NCBI RefSeq assembly: GCF_932526225.1
Contig: NC_064045.1
Location: 682,001-746,000, forward strand
DNA length: 64,000 nt
Source: Nematostella vectensis
Taxonomy: Eukaryota; Cnidaria; Anthozoa; Actiniaria; Edwardsiidae
Direction of reading: 5' to 3'
This document shows positions 49,284 through 62,282 of the stretch, in pieces (the first letter of the stretch is position 1; the number at the start of each line of letters is the position of its first letter). The notes beneath the pieces are model-generated. The model did no database searches. It had not been told where the DNA came from and saw nothing but the letters and a program-made list of their open reading frames with translations. The position numbers and the translations under genes were made by a program.

Positions 49284-50212
49284 GGGCCCATGCAGGTTAT
49301 TTCTTTTCACGATAAACACCTTATAATTATAATTGATGTCCATCGCAATCCCTCCTTCCTGAAGATAGAGCCTAGTGCTCCACTGGAGTCCAATGGACTC
49401 CGTGAAATTTAAAAATGCATACCGCTAGTTTTGCCGCTGTTAATTTATCATATACCATTGTCTGGTCTCGCAAATAAATAATAAGAGATACATTATATAT
49501 TTCAATATATACAGAAATACTTTATATGTTAATATAATATAAGAGTCTCCAGAGGGACTTTGAAGGCTGTTCCAAAACTGTGCTTATTATACATGTACGA
49601 CCTACTTTGGGTTTAGAAGTTTGTGAGAAGTCATTGAATATCTTATTCGGTTTTGATTCTCTGGTTACTGACAAGTCCTGGTGCAGGTGCCAATGGCTAG
49701 ATTAGAAGAATTCTGGGCTCTTGTCAAAGTCGTATTCGTTTTTTATTTTTCGGTGTATTGAATAGTCCACATAGTGTTCTTTGTTGAAGGGAAGTCTCAA
49801 AACTTCTGGGTTGGACCGCATATGGTACTTTTAAGAGCCTCTCGAGAGAACAAGCCTTATCTAGATTTTTTTGGTCCGTCCTGTCACGCCCAGGGCATGC
49901 ACAAACACGTGAGGGCACCAACCCCCATCACTTTTGTAATGGTCCTTCTTCCTTATCACAAGTCTGCTACTCATAACATTATGTGGTGTCATGGAGTAAT
50001 GTACTCTTACATGAGAGAGAAAGCGTCTTTTGTTTTAATTTTATATTGAAACCTGAGTCAACAGGTGTAAAGTGTATTAACACTAGCTTTACACCTGTAA
50101 AATATCAGCAACTATCTGTGATAGAAGTGGCTGGCGTAAAGACAGCTTGGCTTGCTTGAATCTCTGCGTTGTATTTGGATAGAACTAGTTCTTTGATCTC
50201 GAACGGGTAAAG
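49284..50212 (+). repeat. Satellite monomer 54 (class E)
   Basis: 929 bp copy of unit 50. GATAAACACC is private. GTGCTCCAC and ATGGCTAGAT are shared with unit 68. Confidence 0.97.
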
Positions 50213-51141
50213 GGGCCCATGCAGGTTATTTGTTTTCACGATATACACCTTATAATTATAATTGATGTCCATCGCAATCCCTGCTTCCTAAAGTTAGAGC
50301 CTAGTGCACCACTGGAGTCCAATGGACTCCGAGAAATTTAAAAATTCATACTGCTAGTTTTGCCGCTGTTAATTTAACATATACCATTGTCTGGTCTTGC
50401 AAATAAATAATAAGAGATACTTTATACATTTCAATATATACAGAAATACTTTATATATTAATATAATATAAGAGTCTCCAGAGGGACTTTGAAGGCTGTT
50501 CCAAAAATGTGCTTATTATACATGTATGACCTACTTTGGGTTTAGAAGTTTGTGAGAAGTCATTGAATATCTTATTCGGTTTTGATTTATCTGGTGTACT
50601 GACTAGTCCTGGTGCAGGTGCCAATGGCCAGATTAGAAGAGTTCTGGGCTCTTGTCAAAGTCGTATTCGTTTTTTATTTTTCGGTGTATTGAATAGTCCA
50701 CATGGTGTTCTTTGTTAAAGGGAAGTCTCAAAACTTCTGGGTTGGACCGCATATGGTACTTCTAAGAGCCTCTCGAGAGAACCAGCCTTATCTAGATTTT
50801 TTTGGTCCGTCCTGTCACGCCCAGGGCATGCACAAACACGTGTGGGCCGCACCCACCATCACTTTTATAATGGTCCCTCTTCCTTATCACAAGTCTGGTA
50901 CTCTTAACATTATGTGGTGTTATGGAGTAATGTACTCTTACATGAGAGAAAAAGCGTCTTTTGTTTTAATTTTATATTGAAACCTGTGTCAACAGGTGTA
51001 AAGTGTATTAACACTAGCTTTACACCTATAAAATATCAACAACTATCTGTGATAGAAGTGGCTGGCGTAATGACAGCTTGGCTTGCTTGAATCTGTCTTG
51101 TATTTGGCTAGAACTAGTTCTTTGATCTCGAACGGGTAAAG
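50213..51141 (+). repeat. Satellite monomer 55 (class G)
   Basis: 929 bp. As unit 51, with TTATTTGTTTTCAC, CATGTATGACC, CTTTTATAATGG and GTGTTATGG. Most of these recur in unit 69. Confidence 0.97.
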
Positions 51142-52069
51142 GGGCCCATGCAGGTTATTTTTTTTCACGATATACACCTTATAATTATAATTGATGTCCA
51201 TCGCAATCCCTGCTTCCTAAAGTTAGAGCCTAGTGCACCACTGGAGTCTAATGGACTCCGAGAAATTTAAAAATGCATACTGCTAGTTTTGCCGCTGTTA
51301 ATTTATCATATACCATTGTCTGGTCTCGCAAATAAATAATAAGAGATACATTATATATTTCAATATATACAGAAATACTTTATATATTAATATAATATAA
51401 GAGTCTCCAGAGGGACTTTGAAGGCTGTTCCAAAACTGTGCTTATTATACATGTACGACCTACTTTTGGTTTAGAAGTTTGTGAGAAGTCATTGAATATC
51501 TTATTCCGTTTTGATTCTCTGGTTACTGACAAGTCCTGGTGCAGGTGCTAATGGCCAGATTAGAAGAGTTCTGGGCTCTTGTCAAAGTCGTATTCGTTTT
51601 TTTTTTTCTGTGTTTTGAATAGTCCACATGGTGTTCTTTGTTGAAGGGAAGTCTCAAAACTTCTGGGTTGGACCGCATGTGGTACTTCTAAGAGCCTCTC
51701 GAGAGAACAAGCCTTATCTAGATTTTTTTGGTCCGTCCTGTCACGCCCAGGGCATGCACAAACACGTGTGGGCCTCACCCCCTATCACTTTTGTAATGGT
51801 CCCTCCTCCTTATCACAAGTCTGCTACTCATAACATTATGTGGTGTCATGGAGTAATGTACTCTTACATGAGAGAGAAAGCGTCTTTTGTTTTCATTTTA
51901 TATTGAAACCTGAGTCAACAGGTGTAAAGTGTATTAACACTAGCTTTACACCTGTAAAATATCAGCAACTATCTGTGATAGAAGTGGCTGGCGTAAAGAC
52001 AGCTTGGCTTGCTTGAATCTCTGCCTTGTATTTGGATAGAACTAGTTCTTTGATCTCGAACGGGTAAAG
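51142..52069 (+). repeat. Satellite monomer 56 (class F)
   Basis: 928 bp, opens the 1,858 bp dimer. GGAGTCTAATGG and ACTTTTGGTTT as unit 48, ATTCCGTTTTG shared with unit 58. Cassette GCCTCACCCCCTATC with CTCCTCC. Confidence 0.97.
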
Positions 52070-52999
52070 GGGCCCATGCAGGTTATTTTTTTTCACGATA
52101 TACACCTTATAATTATAATTGATGTCCATCGCAATCCCTGCTTCCTAAAGTTAGAGCCTAGTGCACCACTGGAGTCCAATGGACTCCGAGAAATTTAAAA
52201 ATTCCTACTGCTAGTTTTGCCGCTGTTAATTTAACATATACCATTGTCTGGTCTTGCAAATAAATAATAAGAGATACTTTATACATTTCAATATCTACAG
52301 AAATACTTTGTATATTAATTTAATATAAGAGTCTCCAGAGGGACTTTGAAGGCTGTTCCAAAAATGTGCTTATTATACATGTACGACCTACTTTGGGTTT
52401 AGAAGTTTGTGAGAAGTCATTGAATATCTTATTCGGTTTTGATTCTCTGGTGTACTGACTAGTCCTGGTGCAGGTGCCAATGGCCAGATTAGAAGAGTTC
52501 TGGGCTCTTGTCAAAGTCGTATTAGTTTTTTATTTTTCGGTGTATTGAATAGTCCACATGGTGTTCTTTGTTGAAGGGAAGTCTCAAAACTTCTGGGTTG
52601 GACCGCATATGGTACTTCTAAGAGCCTCTCGAGAGAACCAGCCTTATCTAGATTTTTTTGGTCCGTCCTGTCACGCCCAGGGCATGCACAAACACGTGTG
52701 GGCCGCACCCACCATCACTTTTGTAATGGTCCCTCCTCCTTATCACAAGTCTGCTACTCATAACATTATGTGGTGTCATGGAGTAATGTACTCTTACATG
52801 AGAGAGAAAGCGTCTTTTGTTTTAATTTTATATTGAAACCTGAGTCAACAGGTGTAAAGTGTATTAACACTAGCTTTACACCTGTAAAATATCAGCAACT
52901 ATCTGTGATAGAAGTGGCTGGCGTAATGACAGCTTGGCTTGCTTGAATCTCTGCCTTGTATTTGGATAGAACTAGTTCTTTGATCTCGAACGGGTAAAG
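52070..52999 (+). repeat. Satellite monomer 57 (class H)
   Basis: 930 bp. AAATTCCTACTGC, TATTAATTTAATAT and ATTAGTTTTTTA mark units 57, 59, 60, 63 and 64. Private AATATCTACAG. Confidence 0.97.
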
Positions 53000-53927
53000 G
53001 GGCCCATGCAGGTTATTTTTTTTCACGATATACACCTTATAATTATAATTGATGTCCATCGCAATCCCTGCTTACTAAAGTTAGAGCCTAGTGCACCACT
53101 GGAGTCTAATGGACTCCGAGAAATTTAAAAATGCATACTGCTAGTTTTGCCGCTGTTAATTTATCATATACCATTGTCTGGTCTCGCAAATAAATAATAA
53201 GAGATACATTATATATTTCAATATATACAGAAATACTTTATATATTAATATAATATAAGAGTCTCTAGAGGGACTTTGAAGGCTGTTCCAAAACTGTGCT
53301 TATTATACATGTACGACCTACTTTTGGTTTAGAAGTTTGTGAGAAGTCATTGAATATCTTATTCCGTTTTGATTCTCTGGTTACTTACAAGTCCTGGTGC
53401 AGGTGCTAATGGCCAGATTAGAAGAGTTCTGGGCTCTTGTCAAAGTCGTATTCGTTTTTTTTTTTCTGTGTTTTGAATAGTCCACATGGTGTTCTTTGTT
53501 GAAGGGAAGTCTCAAAACTTCTGGGTTGGACCGCATGTGGTACTTCTAAGAGCCTCTCGAGAGAACAAGCCTTATCTAGATTTTTTTGGTCCGTCCTGTC
53601 ACGCCCAGGGCATGCACAAACACGTGTGGGCCTCACCCCCCATCACTTTTGTAATGGTCCCTCCTCCTTATCACAAGTCTGCTACTCATAACATTATGTG
53701 GTGTCATGGAGTAATGTACTCTTACATGAGAGAGAAAGCGTCTTTTGTTTTCATTTTATATTGAAACCTGAGTCAACAGGTGTAAAGTGTATTAACACTA
53801 GCTTTACACCTGTAAAATATCAGCAACTATCTGTGATAGAAGTGGCTGGCGTAAAGACAGCTTGGCTTGCTTGAATCTCTGCCTTGTATTTGGATAGAAC
53901 TAGTTCTTTGATCTCGAACGGGTAAAG
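53000..53927 (+). repeat. Satellite monomer 58 (class F)
   Basis: 928 bp copy of unit 56 at 1,858 bp. Private CTTACTAAAG, GTCTCTAGAGG and GTTACTTACAAG. Confidence 0.97.
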
Positions 53928-54855
53928 GGGCCCATGCAGGTTATTTTTTTTCACGATATACACCTTATAATTATAATTGATGTCCATCGCAATCCCTGCT
54001 TCCTAAAGTTAGAGCCTAGTGCACCACTGGAGTCCAATGGACTCCGAGAAATTTAAAAATTCCTACTGCTAGTTTTGCCGCTGTTAATTTAACATATACC
54101 ATTGTCTGGTCTTGCAAATAAATAATAAGAGATACTTTATACATTTCAATATATACAGAAATACTTTGTATATTAATTTAATATAAGAGTCTCCAGAGGG
54201 ACTTTGAAGGCTGTTCCAAAAATGTGCTTATTATACATGTACGACCTACTTTGGGTTTAGAAGTTTGTGAGAAGTCATTGAATATCTTATTCGGTTTTGA
54301 TTCTCTGGTGTACTGACTAGTCCTGGTGCAGGTGCCAATGGCCAGATTAGAAGAGTTCTGGGCTCTTGTCAAAGTCGTATTAGTTTTTTATTTTTCGGTG
54401 TATTGAATAGTCCACATGGTGTTCTTTGTTGAAGGGAAGTCTCAAAACTTCTGGGTTGGACCGCATATGGTACTTCTAAGAGCCTCTCGAGAGAACCAGC
54501 CTTATCTAGATTTTTTTGGTCCGTCCTGTCACGCCCAGGGCATGCACAAACACGTGTGGGCCGCACCCACCATCACTTTTGTAATGGTCCCTCTTCCTTA
54601 TCACAAGTCTGGTACTCTTAACATTATGTGGTGTCATGGAGTAATGTACTCTTACATGAGAGAGAAAGCGTCTTTTGTTTTAATTTTATATTGAAACCTG
54701 TGTCAACAGGTGTAAAGTGTATTAACACTAGCTTTACACCTATAAAATATCAACAACTATCTGTGATAGAAGTGGCTGGCGTAATGACAGCTTGGCTTGC
54801 TTGAATCTGCCTTGTATTTGGCTAGAACTAGTTCTTTGATCTCGAACGGGTAAAG
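53928..54855 (+). repeat. Satellite monomer 59 (class H)
   Basis: 928 bp. Left as unit 57, right half GCCGCACCCACC/GGTACTC with the short GAATCTGCC. Confidence 0.97.
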
Positions 54856-55783
54856 GGGCCCATGCAGGTTATTTTTTTTCACAATATACACCTTATAATT
54901 ATAATTGATGTCCATCGCAATCCCTGCTTCCTAAAGTTAGAGCCTAGTGCACCACTGGAGTCCAATGGACTCCGAGAAATTTAAAAATTCCTACTGCTAG
55001 TTTTGCCGCTGTTAATTTAACATATACCATTGTCTGGTCTTGCAAATAAATAATAAGAGATACTTTATACATTTCAATATATACAGAAATACTTTGTATA
55101 TTAATTTAATATAAGAGTCTCCAGAGGGACTTTGAAGGCTAATCCAAAAATGTGCTTATTATACATGTACGACCTACTTTGGGTTTAGAAGTTTGTGAGA
55201 AGTCATTGAATATCTTATTCGGTTTTGATTCTCTGGTGTACTGACTAGTCCTGGTGCAGGTGCCAATGGCCAGATTAGAAGAGTTCTGGGCTCTTGTCAA
55301 AGTCGTATTAGTTTTTTATTTTTCGGTGTATTGAATAGTCCACATGGTGTTCTTTGTTGAAGGGAAGTCTCAAAACTTCTGGGTTGGACCGCATATGGTA
55401 CTTCTAAGAGCCTCTCGAGAGAACCAGCCTTATCTAGATTTTTTTGGTCCGTCCTGTCACGCCCAGGGCATGCACAAACACGTGTGGGCCGCACCCACCA
55501 TCACTTTTGTAATGGTCCCTCTACCATTTCACAAGTCTGGTACTCTTAACATTATGTGGTGTCATGGAGTAATGTACTCTTACATGAGAGAGAAAGCGTC
55601 TTTTGTTTTAATTTTATATTGAAACCTGTGTCAACAGGTGTAAAGTGTATTAACACTAGCTTTACACCTATAAAATATCAACAACTATCTGTGATAGAAG
55701 TGGCTGGCGTAATGACAGCTTGGCTTGCTTGAATCTGCCTTGTATTTGGCTAGAACTAGTTCTTTGATCTCGAACGGGTAAAG
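54856..55783 (+). repeat. Satellite monomer 60 (class H)
   Basis: 928 bp, adjacent duplicate of unit 59, with TCACAATATAC, private GGCTAATCC and CTACCATTTCAC. Confidence 0.97.
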
Positions 55784-56710
55784 GGGCCCATGCAGGTTAT
55801 TTTTTTTCACAATATACACCTTATAATTATAATTGATGTCCATCGCAATCCCTGCTTCCTAAAGTTAGAGCCTAGTGCACCACTGGAGTCCAATGGACTC
55901 CGAGAAATTTAAAAATGCATACTGCTAGTTTTGCCGCTGTTAATTTATCATATACCATTGTCTGGTCTCGCAAATAAATAATAAGAGATACATTATATAT
56001 TTCAATATATACAGAAATACTTTATATATTAATATAATATAAGAGTCTCCAGAGGGACTTTGAAGGCTGTTCCAAAACTGTGCTTATTATACATGTACGA
56101 CCTACTTTGGGTTTAGAAGTTTGTGAGAAGTCATTGAATATCTTATTCGGTTTTGATTCTCTGGTTACTGACAAGTCCTGGTGCAGGTGCTAATGGCCAG
56201 ATTAGAAGAGTTCTGGGCTCTTGTCAAAGTCGTATTCGTTTTTTTTTTCGGTGTTTTGAATAGTCCACATGGTGTTCTTTGTTGAAGGGAAGTCTCAAAA
56301 CTTCTGGGTTGGACCGCATGTGGTACTTCTAAGAGCCTCTCGAGAGAACAAGCCTTATCTAGATTTTTTTGGTCCGTCCTGTCACGCCCAGGGCATGCAC
56401 AAACACGTGTGGGCACCAACCCCTATCACTTTTGTAATGGTCCTTTTTCCCTATCACAAGTCTGCTACTCATAACATTATGTGGTGTCATGGAGTAATGT
56501 ACTCTAACATGAGAGAGAAAGCGTCTTTTGTTTTAATTTTATATTGAAACCTGTGTCAACAGGTGTAAAATGTATTAACACTAGCTTTACACCTGTAAAA
56601 TATCAGCAACTATCTGTGATAGAAGTGGCTGGCGTAATGACAGCTTGGCTTGCTTGAATCTCTGCCTTGTATTTGGCTAGAACTAGTTCTTTGATCTCGA
56701 ACGTGTAAAG
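55784..56710 (+). repeat. Satellite monomer 61 (class F)
   Basis: 927 bp. TCACAATATAC, cassette CACCAACCCCTATC and TCCTTTTTCCC. Private GTGTAAAATG inside the hairpin and ACGTGTAAAGG at the boundary. Confidence 0.97.
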
Positions 56711-57641
56711 GGGCCCATGCAGGTTATTTTTTTTCACGATATACACCTTATAATTATAATTGATGTCCATCGCAATCCCTGCTTCCTAAAGTTAGAGCCT
56801 AGTGCACCACTGGAGTCCAATGGACTCCGTGAAATTTAAAAATGCATACCGCTAGTTTTGCCGCTGTTAATTTATCATATACCATTGTCTGGTCTCGCAA
56901 ATAAATAATAAGAGATACATTATATATTTCAATATATACAGAAATACTTTATATGTTAATATAATATAAGAGTCTCCAGAGGGACTTTGATGGCTGTTCC
57001 AAAACTGTGCTTATTATACATGTACGACCTACTTTGGGTTTAGAAGTTTGTGAGAAGTCATTGAATATCTTATTCGGTTTTGATTTATCTGGTGTACTGA
57101 CTAGTCCTGGTGCAGGTGCCAATGGCCAGATTAGAAGAGTTCTGGGCTCTTGTCAAAGTCGTATTCGTTTTTTATTTTTCGGTGTATTGAATAGTCCACA
57201 TGGTGTTCTTTGTTAAAGGGAAGTCTCAAAACTTCGGGGTTGGACCGCATGTGGTACTTCTAAGAGCCTCTCGAGAGAACAAGCCTTATCTAGATTTTTT
57301 TGGTCCGTCCTGTCACGCCCAGGGCATGCACAAACACGTGTGGGCCTCACCCCCCATCACTTTTGTAATGGTCCCTCCTCCTTATCACAAGTCTGCTACT
57401 CATAACATTATGTGGTGTCATGGAGTAATGTACTCTTACATGAGAGAGAAAGCGTCTTTTGTTTTAATTTTATATTGAAACCTGAGTCAACAGGTGTAAA
57501 GTGTATTAACACTAGCTTTACACCTGTAAAATATCAGCAACTATCTGTGATAGAAGTGGCTGGCGTAAAGACAGCTTGGCTTGCTTGAATCTCTGCCTTG
57601 TATTTGGATAGAACTAGTTCTTTGATCTCGAACGGGTAAAG
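56711..57641 (+). repeat. Satellite monomer 62 (class E/G recombinant)
   Basis: 931 bp. Class E up to AACTGTGC near 57009 (including CATACCGC, GACTTTGATGG), then L2 GATTTATCTGGTGTACTG from about 57082 and a class G right half. Private CTTCGGGGTTGG. Confidence 0.97.
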
Positions 57642-58569
57642 GGGCCCATGCAGGTTATTTTTTTTCACGATATACACCTTATAATTATAATTGATGTCCA
57701 TCGCAATCCCTGCTTCCTAAAGTTAGAGCCTAGTGCACCACTGGAGTCCAATGGACTCCGAGAAATTTAAAAATTCCTACTGCTAGTTTTGCCGCTGTTA
57801 ATTTAACATATACCATTGTCTGGTCTTGCAAATAAATAATAAGAGATACTTTATACATTTCAATATATACAGAAATACTTTGTATATTAATTTAATATAA
57901 GAGTCTCCAGAGGGACTTTGAAGGCTGTTCCAAAAATGTGCTTATTATACATGTACGACCTACTTTGGGTTTAGAAGTTTGTGAGAAGTCATTGAATATC
58001 TTATTCGGTTTTGATTCTCTGGTGTACTGACTAGTCCTGGTGCAGGTGCCAATGGCCAGATTAGAAGAGTTCTGGGCTCTTGTCAAAGTCGTATTAGTTT
58101 TTTATTTTTCGGTGTATTGAATAGTCCACATGGTGTTCTTTGTTGAAGGGAAGTCTCAAAACTTCTGGGTTGGACCGCATATGGTACTTCTAAGAGCCTC
58201 TCGAGAGAACCAGCCTTATCTAGATTTTTTTGGTCCGTCCTGTCACGCCCAGGGCATGCACAAACACGTGTGGGCCGCACCCACCATCACTTTTGTAATG
58301 GTCCCTCTTCCTTATCACAAGTCTGGTACTCTTAACATTATGTGGTGTCATGGAGTAATGTACTCTTACATGAGAGAGAAAGCGTCTTTTGTTTTAATTT
58401 TATATTGAAACCTGTGTCAACAGGTGTAAAGTGTATTAACACTAGCTTTACACCTATAAAATATCAACAACTATCTGTGATAGAAGTGGCTGGCGTAATG
58501 ACAGCTTGGCTTGCTTGAATCTGTCTTGTATTTGGCTAGAACTAGTTCTTTGATCTCGAACGGGTAAAG
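57642..58569 (+). repeat. Satellite monomer 63 (class H)
   Basis: 928 bp copy of unit 59 at 3,714 bp, tail changed to GAATCTGTCTTG. Confidence 0.97.
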
Positions 58570-59496
58570 GGGCCCATGCAGGTTATTTTTTTCACAATAT
58601 ACACCTTATAATTATAATTGATGTCCATCGCAATCCCTGCTTCCTAAAGTTAGAGCCTAGTGCACCACTGGAGTCCAATGGACTCCGAGAAATTTAAAAA
58701 TTCCTACTGCTAGTTTTGCCGCTGTTAATTTAACATATACCATTGTCTGGTCTTGCAAATAAATAATAAGAGATACTTTATACATTTCAATATATACAGA
58801 AATACTTTGTATATTAATTTAATATAAGAGTCTCCAGAGGGACTTTGAAGGCTGTTCCAAAAATGTGCTTATTATACATGTACGACCTACTTTGGGTTTA
58901 GAAGTTTGTGAGAAGTCATTGAATATCTTATTCGGTTTTGATTCTCTGGTGTACTGACTAGTCCTGGTGCAGGTGCCAATGGCCAGATTAGAAGAGTTCT
59001 GGGCTCTTGTCAAAGTCGTATTAGTTTTTTATTTTTCGGTGTATTGAATAGTCCACATGGTGTTCTTTGTTGAAGGGAAGTCTCAAAACTTCTGGGTTGG
59101 ACCGCATATGGTACTTCTAAGAGCCTCTCGAGAGAACCAGCCTTATCTAGATTTTTTTGGTCCGTCCTGTCACGCCCAGGGCATGCACAAACACGTGTGG
59201 GCCGCACCCACCATCACTTTTGTAATGGTCCCTCTTCCTTATCACAAGTCTGGTACTCTTAACATTATGTGGTGTCATGGAGTAATGTACTCTTACATGA
59301 GAGAGAAAGCGTCTTTTGTTTTAATTTTATATTGAAACCTGTGTCAACAGGTGTAAAGTGTATTAACACTAGCTTTACACCTATAAAATATCAACAACTA
59401 TCTGTGATAGAAGTTGCTGGCGTAATGACAGCTTGGCTTGCTTGAATCTGCCTTGTATTTGGCTAGAACTAGTTCTTTGATCTCGAACGGGTAAAG
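58570..59496 (+). repeat. Satellite monomer 64 (class H)
   Basis: 927 bp copy of unit 60 with TCACAATATAC, a T-tract one base shorter and private GAAGTTGCTGG. Confidence 0.97.
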
Positions 59497-60422
59497 GGGC
59501 CCATGCAGGTTATTTTTTTTCACAATATACACCTTATAATTATAATTGATGTCCATCGCAATCCCTGCTTCCTAAAGTTAGAGCCTAGTGCACCACTGGA
59601 GTCCAATGGACTCCGAGAAATTTAAAAATGCATACTGCTAGTTTTGCCGCTGTTAATTTATCATATACCATTGTCTGGTCTCGCAAATAAATAATAAGAG
59701 ATACATTATATATTTCAATATATACAGAAATACTTTATATATTAATATAATATAAGAGTCTCCAGAGGGACTTTGAAGGCTGTTCCAAAACTGTGCTTAT
59801 TATACATGTACGACCTACTTTGGGTTTAGAAGTTTGTGAGAAGTCATTGAATATCTTATTCGGTTTTGATTCTCTGGTTACTGACAAGTCCTGGTGCAGG
59901 TGCTAATGGCCAGATTAGAAGAGTTCTGGGCTCTTGTCAAAGTCGTATTCGTTTTTTTTTCGGTGTTTTGAATAGTCCACATGGTGTTCTTTGTTGAAGG
60001 GAAGTCTCAAAACTTCTGGGTTGGACCGCATGTGGTACTTCTAAGAGCCTCTCGAGAGAACAAGCCTTATCTAGATTTTTTTGGTCCGTCCTGTCACGCC
60101 CAGGGCATGCACAAACACGTGTGGGCACCAACCCCTATCACTTTTGTAATGGTCCTTTTTCCCTATCACAAGTCTGCTACTCATAACATTATGTGGTGTC
60201 ATGGAGTAATGTACTCTAACATGAGAGAGAAAGCGTCTTTTGTTTTAATTTTATATTGAAACCTGTGTCAACAGGTGTAAAGTGTATTAACACTAGCTTT
60301 ACACCTGTAAAATATCAGCAACTATCTGTGATAGAAGTGGCTGGCGTAATGACAGCTTGGCTTGCTTGAATCTCTGCCTTGTATTTGGCTAGAACTAGTT
60401 CTTTGATCTCGAACGGGTAAAG
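59497..60422 (+). repeat. Satellite monomer 65 (class F), shortest unit
   Basis: 926 bp copy of unit 61. The second T-run near CGTTTTTTTTCGG is one shorter. TCCTTTTTCCC retained. Confidence 0.97.
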
Positions 60423-61351
60423 GGGCCCATGCAGGTTATTTGTTTTCACGATATACACCTTATAATTATAATTGATGTCCATCGCAATCCCTGCTTCCTA
60501 AAGTTAGAGCCTAGTGCACCACTGGAGTCCAATGGACTCCGTGAAATTTAAAAATGCATACCGCTAGTTTTGCCGCTGTTAATTTATCATATACCATTGT
60601 CTGGTCTCGCAAATAAATAATAAGAGATACATTATATATTTCAATATATACAGAAATACTTTATATGTTAATATAATATAAGAGTCTCCAGAGGGACTTT
60701 GATGGCTGTTCCAAAACTGTGCTTATTATACATGTACGACCTACTTTGGGTTTAGAAGTTTGTGAGAAGTCATTGAATATCTTATTCGGTTTTGATTCTC
60801 TGGTTACTGACAAGTCCTGGTGCAGGTGCCAATGGCCAGATTAGAAGAGTTCTGGGCTCTTGTCAAAGTCGTATTCGTTTTTTATTTTTCGGTGTATTGA
60901 ATAGTCCACATGGTGTTCTTTGTTAAAGGGAAGTCTCAAAACTTCTGGGTTGGACCGCATGTGGTACTTCTAAGAGCCTCTCGAGAGAACAAGCCTTATC
61001 TAGATTTTTTTGGTCCGTCCTGTCACGCCCAGGGCATGCACAAACACGTGTGGGCACCAACCCCTATCACTTTTGTAATGGTCCTTTTTCCCTATCACAA
61101 GTCTGCTACTCATAACATTATGTGGTGTCATGGAGTAATGTACTCTAACATGAGAGAGAAAGCGTCTTTTGTTTTAATTTTATATTGAAACCTGTGTCAA
61201 CAGGTGTAAAGTGTATTAACACTAGCTTTACACCTGTAAAATATCAGCAACTATCTGTGATAGAAGTGGCTGGCGTAATGACAGCTTGGCTTGCTTGAAT
61301 CTCTGCCTTGTATTTGGATAGAACTAGTTCTTTGATCTCGAACGGGTAAAG
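60423..61351 (+). repeat. Satellite monomer 66 (class E)
   Basis: 929 bp. GACTTTGATGG shared with unit 62, but here the L1 block continues through GGTTACTGACAAG, showing the unrecombined form. Right half carries CACCAACCCCTATC and TCCTTTTTCCC. Confidence 0.97.
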
Positions 61352-62282
61352 GGGCCCATGCAGGTTATTTTTTTTCACGATATACACCTTATAATTATAA
61401 TTGATGTCGATCGCAATCCCTGCTTCCTAAAGTTAGAGCCTAGTGCACCACTGGAGTCCAATGGACTCCGAGAAATTTAAAAATTCATACTGCTAGTTTT
61501 GCCGCTGTTAATTTAACATATACCATTGTCTGGTCTTGCAAATAAATAATAAGAGATAATTTATACATTTCAATATATACAGAAATACTTTATATATTAA
61601 TATAATATAAGAGTCTCCAGAGGGACTTTGAAGGCTGTTCCAAAAATGTGCTTATTATACATGTACGACCTACTTTGGGTTTAGAAGTTTGTGAGAAGTC
61701 ATTGAATATCTTATTCGGTTTTGATTTATCTGGTGTACTGACTAGTCCTGGTGCAGGTGCCAATGGCCAGATTAGAAGAGTTCTGGGCTCTTGTCAAAGT
61801 CGTATTCGTTTTTTATTTTTCGGTGTATTGAATAGTCCACATGGTGTTCTTTGTTAAAGGGAAGTCTCAAAACTTCTGGGTTGGACCGCATGTGGTACTT
61901 CTAAGAGCCTCTCGAGAGAACAAGCCTTATCTAGATTTTTTTGGTCCGTCCTGTCACGCCCAGGGCATGCACAAACACGTGTGGGCCTCACCCCCCATCA
62001 CTTTTGTAATGGTCACTCCTCCTTATCACAAGTCTGCTACTCATAACATTATGTGGTGTCATGGAGTAATGTACTCTTACATGAGAGAGAAAGCGTCTTT
62101 TGTTTTAATTTTATATTGAAACCTGAGTCAACAGGTGTAAAGTGTATTAACACTAGCTTTACACCTGTAAAATATCAGCAACTATCTGTGATAGAAGTGG
62201 CTGGCGTAATGACAGCTTGGCTTGCTTGAATCTCTGCCTTGTATTTGGATAGAACTAGTTCTTTGATCTCGAACGGGTAAAG
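61352..62282 (+). repeat. Satellite monomer 67 (class G)
   Basis: 931 bp copy of units 49 and 53 (GATGTCGATCGC) with private GATAATTTATAC and GGTCACTCC. Confidence 0.97.

Larger units (their letters stand above)
42781..51141 (+). repeat. 3,716 bp tetramer higher-order repeat, two full copies and a partial
   Basis: Units 47-50 and 51-54 both run G-F-G-E with lengths 929, 927, 931, 929. Unit 55 begins a third copy. Markers ACTTTTGGTTT, GATGTCGATCGC and CCTCCTTCCTGAAG recur in the same order. Confidence 0.93.
51142..54855 (+). repeat. Two tandem copies of a 1,858 bp dimer higher-order repeat
   Basis: Units 56-57 and 58-59 (F-H) share ATTCCGTTTTG, GGAGTCTAATGG, AAATTCCTACTGC and TATTAATTTAATAT. 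The right half of the last unit differs. Confidence 0.92.
53928..61351 (+). repeat. Two tandem copies of a ~3,713 bp tetramer higher-order repeat
   Basis: Units 59-62 and 63-66 share class order H-H-F-E at offsets of 3,712-3,714 bp. Rare markers TCCTTTTTCCC and GACTTTGATGG appear at equivalent places. Unit 62 is recombinant where unit 66 is not. Confidence 0.9.
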
